Positions 3,589 through 5,933 of a DNA stretch of 5,933 nt are shown one piece after another. The stretch is from an uncultured Bacteroidales bacterium (GTDB lineage: Bacteria; Bacteroidota; Bacteroidia; Bacteroidales; UBA932), in NCBI GenBank assembly GCA_905236955.1, contig CAJOQW010000079.1, positions 1-5,933 of the forward strand, read 5' to 3'. The notes under the pieces are model-generated. The model saw only the letters and a list, made by a program, of their open reading frames with translations. It was not told the origin of the DNA and made no database searches. The translations under genes were made by a program, and so were the position numbers. Each line of letters begins with the position of its first letter. The stretch's first letter is position 1.

Positions 3589-5933
3589 TTAATGCATCCC
3601 GCCCAGCAGTATGTCGTTCAGCACTCCCGAGGCAGTCTGTACAGCACCGGCGCCTGCTCCCTGTACAAGCAGGGGGGAGGGGTAGGAATCGGTGGTGATG
3701 ACGGCGCAGTTGTCGGTGCCCCGCAGCCGCGCGAGCGGGTGATCTGGCGGGAGGGCGCGAAGGCCGATGGAGGCCTTGTAGCTCCCGTCTTCCTGCCTTT
3801 CCAGTGTGGCTACATAGCGTTTTGTGCCGTCGCCGAAGTCCTTCTCGAAAGCGGCGTCGTTGGCCTCTAATCTCTCGTAGAACTTGTCCACCCCTCCCTT
3901 GAAGTATTCCGGTGCAAGGATAGGATCCATCTCAACGTCGGACTCTTCCAGCGGCACGCCGGCTTCGCGTGAGAGGATGAGCAACTTTCGCAGCACGTCG
4001 CGTCCGCTCAGGTCCAGGCGCGGGTCGGGTTCGGTATAGCCGGCTTTTTGGGCTTCGCGCACCACTGCAGCGAACGACCCGCCTTTGTATGACGAAAAGA
4101 TATACCCCAGCGTGCCGGACAGGGCTGCTTCGATCTTGTGTATGGTGTCTCCGCTGTTTACGCAGCGGGCGATGGTTTCCAGGATGGGCAGTGCGGCCCC
4201 GACTGTGGTCTCATACTTGAGCGACACGCCTGCCGCCACCGCGCTTCTGCGCAGGAGTTCGTACTGGCTGTATGGCGACGAAAAGGTGATCTTGTTGCTC
4301 GCCACCACGGAATAACCCCTCTTGAACAGGTTGAGGTATTTATAGGCGATGTCGGCGCTTCCGGTACAATCGACGAACACCGAATTTTCCATCGAAAGGC
4401 CGGCGAGGGCTTCGAAATAGGCTCCGTCCGCGGCGCTCTCTCCGACGGCCAGGAGTTGTTCGGCCCGGGCCAGGTCGATCCCTCCGGTCTCCATGACATA
4501 CCTGCGGCTGTTGGAAAGTCCTATCACGCGTATGCGTTTTCCGGTACGCGCCGCGATTTTTTCGCCGTTACGGCGGATAAGTTCCACAAGCGACCGTCCC
4601 ACCCCTCCGAAACCGGCGATGAACAGGTTGATTATCTTCTCGCTGCTCTTGTCGAAGAACTCGTTGTGGATGCACTGAAGGGCTTCGTCAACCCTCTCGG
4701 AAGGCACGATTACGGATATGTTCCTTTCGGAAGAACCCTGCGCGGTGGCCCTGATGCCGATGCCGCGGCGGCCGAGGGCTGCCAGCATCTGCCCGGTGGC
4801 TCCGCTCTGGTTGAGGATGTCGTCGCCCACGAGGCAGACTATCGAGAATCCTTTCTCCACCTTGAGGGGGTTCAGTTTGCCGAGCGAGATTTCGTATGCG
4901 AACGTGGTGTCGGCGGCTTCCTTGGCGCGTTCGGCATCCTGCTCCGATACGGCTATGCACATGGTGTGCACCGACGAAGCCTGGGTGATAAGGATGATGT
5001 TGATGCCGCTGCGGCTCAGCGTGTCGAAGAGGCGGCTGGAAAAGCCCGGTATCCCCACCATTCCGCTCCCTTCCAGGGAGAGCAGGGCGATGTTGTCGGA
5101 ATTTGAGATTCCGATTATCTTCGACCTGCTGCGCGGCGGGTTCTTCTCGATGAGCGTGCCGTGGGCCGAGGGGTCGAAGGTGTTTTTTACATAGATTGGA
5201 ATTCCCTGTGCCACAACCGGTTGGATGGTAGGAGGATAGATTACCTTGGCTCCGAAGTGCGAGAGTTCCAGGGCGGCCCTGTACGAGATGTTTCCGATTG
5301 TACGCGAGGACGGCACCGCCTTGGGGTTGCAGGTCATCATGCCCGGGACGTCCGTCCATATCTCGAGCAGGCGGGCATTGGAACCCACAGCGTAGAGCGA
5401 AGCCGAATAATCCGAACCGCCCCGTCCGAGGGTGGTCATGCGCCCCTGCGTGTCGGAGGCGATGAAGCCGGGCACGACGAATACCTGGGTTATGGGATTG
5501 TCGTCCACCATCCCCCGTATCAGGGCATTTGTCTTTTCCGTATCCACGACGCTGTGCCCGTCGGAGACGACGGTCCTGATGATGTCGCGCGAATCGACCC
5601 ATTTCGTGGAAAGTCCCACCGAGGCCAGTTTGGTGGCGATGATCTTGGTCGAGAGCAGCTCGCCGCACCCTTGTATGGCGTCGAGGCTCACAGGACTGAG
5701 CTCCCCGAGCAGGTAAACCCCCTGCGCGATGCTCCTGAGCTGCTCGAAGGTTTCGTCGCAGGTCTCGAGCGACGGCTCGTGGGTTTCCAGCGGCAGAAGG
5801 TCCAGGATTATCCTGTGGTGCTGCTCCTGGAGTTCGTCCAGCAGGTTCTGGTAAGATTTGTCCTTGAGGGCCGCACGGTGCCCTGTCTCGATAAGCGTGT
5901 CGGTGCATCCGCTTATTGCGGAGACCACCATTA
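3589..5933 (-). CDS. thrA: Bifunctional aspartokinase / homoserine dehydrogenase (N-terminus beyond the right edge)
   Basis: This enzyme catalyses the first and third steps from aspartate to threonine and methionine: aspartate phosphorylation and reduction of aspartate semialdehyde to homoserine. The window holds about 780 residues, counted from the Met at 5931. That Met is internal: the visible part begins at MVVSAISGCTDTL, and the usual KFGGTS motif with about 30-40 residues is missing. The kinase part (1-265) has LGRGGSDYSASL (168-179). Two ACT-like regulatory segments (274-345, 361-428) follow, with ITQASS and TAQGSSERNISV as their ligand-loop strands. The dehydrogenase part (434-780) has the nucleotide-binding INLFIAGFGGVGRSL (434-448), SNK (545-547), LSGTLGYIF (604-612) and the catalytic DPRLDLSGRDVLRK (636-649). 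All key motifs look intact. The gene ends in TAA at 3589. The next gene on this strand is a lipocalin-like protein, not a homoserine kinase or threonine synthase gene. Function is very well supported. Confidence 0.96.
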   Translation of the reverse strand, partial: MVVSAISGCTDTLIETGHRAALKDKSYQNLLDELQEQHHRIILDLLPLETHEPSLETCDETFEQLRSIAQGVYLLGELSPVSLDAIQGCGELLSTKIIATKLASVGLSTKWVDSRDIIRTVVSDGHSVVDTEKTNALIRGMVDDNPITQVFVVPGFIASDTQGRMTTLGRGGSDYSASLYAVGSNARLLEIWTDVPGMMTCNPKAVPSSRTIGNISYRAALELSHFGAKVIYPPTIQPVVAQGIPIYVKNTFDPSAHGTLIEKNPPRSRSKIIGISNSDNIALLSLEGSGMVGIPGFSSRLFDTLSRSGINIILITQASSVHTMCIAVSEQDAERAKEAADTTFAYEISLGKLNPLKVEKGFSIVCLVGDDILNQSGATGQMLAALGRRGIGIRATAQGSSERNISVIVPSERVDEALQCIHNEFFDKSSEKIINLFIAGFGGVGRSLVELIRRNGEKIAARTGKRIRVIGLSNSRRYVMETGGIDLARAEQLLAVGESAADGAYFEALAGLSMENSVFVDCTGSADIAYKYLNLFKRGYSVVASNKITFSSPYSQYELLRRSAVAAGVSLKYETTVGAALPILETIARCVNSGDTIHKIEAALSGTLGYIFSSYKGGSFAAVVREAQKAGYTEPDPRLDLSGRDVLRKLLILSREAGVPLEESDVEMDPILAPEYFKGGVDKFYERLEANDAAFEKDFGDGTKRYVATLERQEDGSYKASIGLRALPPDHPLARLRGTDNCAVITTDSYPSPLLVQGAGAGAVQTASGVLNDILLGGMH

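Noticed and set aside
4138..5106. Plus-strand open frame of 322 codons inside thrA
   Set aside because: It is a long antisense shadow of a GC-rich gene whose minus frame has all aspartokinase and homoserine dehydrogenase motifs.
4688..5908. Minus-strand open frame of 406 codons inside thrA
   Set aside because: It is low-complexity Arg/Gly/His-rich out-of-frame reading of thrA.
5929..5931. ATG at 5931 as the real start of thrA
   Set aside because: The family begins with a KFGGTS strand some 30-40 residues earlier; starting at MVVSAISG would remove part of the kinase active site, so this Met is internal.

Overview
The window looks like a chromosomal piece of a Bacteroidota genome, most likely Bacteroidales. 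The reasons are the AAA ATPase type at the left end, A/T-rich leaders with weak Shine-Dalgarno sites, a TAnnTTTG-type -7 promoter element, an ECF sigma factor followed by a non-zinc membrane anti-sigma-like protein, and a fused aspartokinase-homoserine dehydrogenase. Most of the window is moderately GC-rich. The first ~540 bases are visibly more A/T-rich, so the left end may be accessory DNA. Genus is not decidable by eye; an Alistipes-like GC-richer Bacteroidales would fit.

Layout, left to right. (1) Bases 1-462, minus strand: the N-terminal 154 codons of an AAA-family ATPase with intact Walker A and B motifs, running off the left edge. (2) Bases 463-779, a gene-poor gap. It holds a TAnnTTTG-like promoter for the ATPase, two near-identical 14-16 bp palindromes 33 bp apart just upstream of it, a fragment of an IS3-type transposase (end of the DDE/rve core, including its last catalytic Glu), and a possible ECF-type promoter. 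(3) Bases 780-2885, plus strand: a tightly packed four-gene operon of ECF sigma factor, single-TM anti-sigma-like protein, small secreted protein and probable outer-membrane beta-barrel. The genes overlap by 11 and 4 nt, with a 6-nt gap before the last. (4) Bases 2904-3503, minus strand: a secreted, lipocalin-like protein of unknown function that converges on the operon across 18 bp. (5) Bases 3546-3578: a GC hairpin with a T6 run. (6) Bases 3589-5933, minus strand: ThrA, bifunctional aspartokinase/homoserine dehydrogenase, lacking only its first few tens of residues at the right edge.

How the genes relate. The four-gene operon reads as a cell-envelope signalling unit: the sigma factor would be held by the inner-membrane protein, and the two exported products would be its sensor partners or output. 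ThrA is core amino-acid metabolism (aspartate to homoserine) and has no evident link to its neighbours. In this window it is not followed by the homoserine kinase-type and threonine synthase genes that often accompany it. The most unusual features are the tandem palindromes before the ATPase, the IS3 remnant abutting the sigma-operon promoter region, and the compact sigma/anti-sigma/secreted/barrel cassette.
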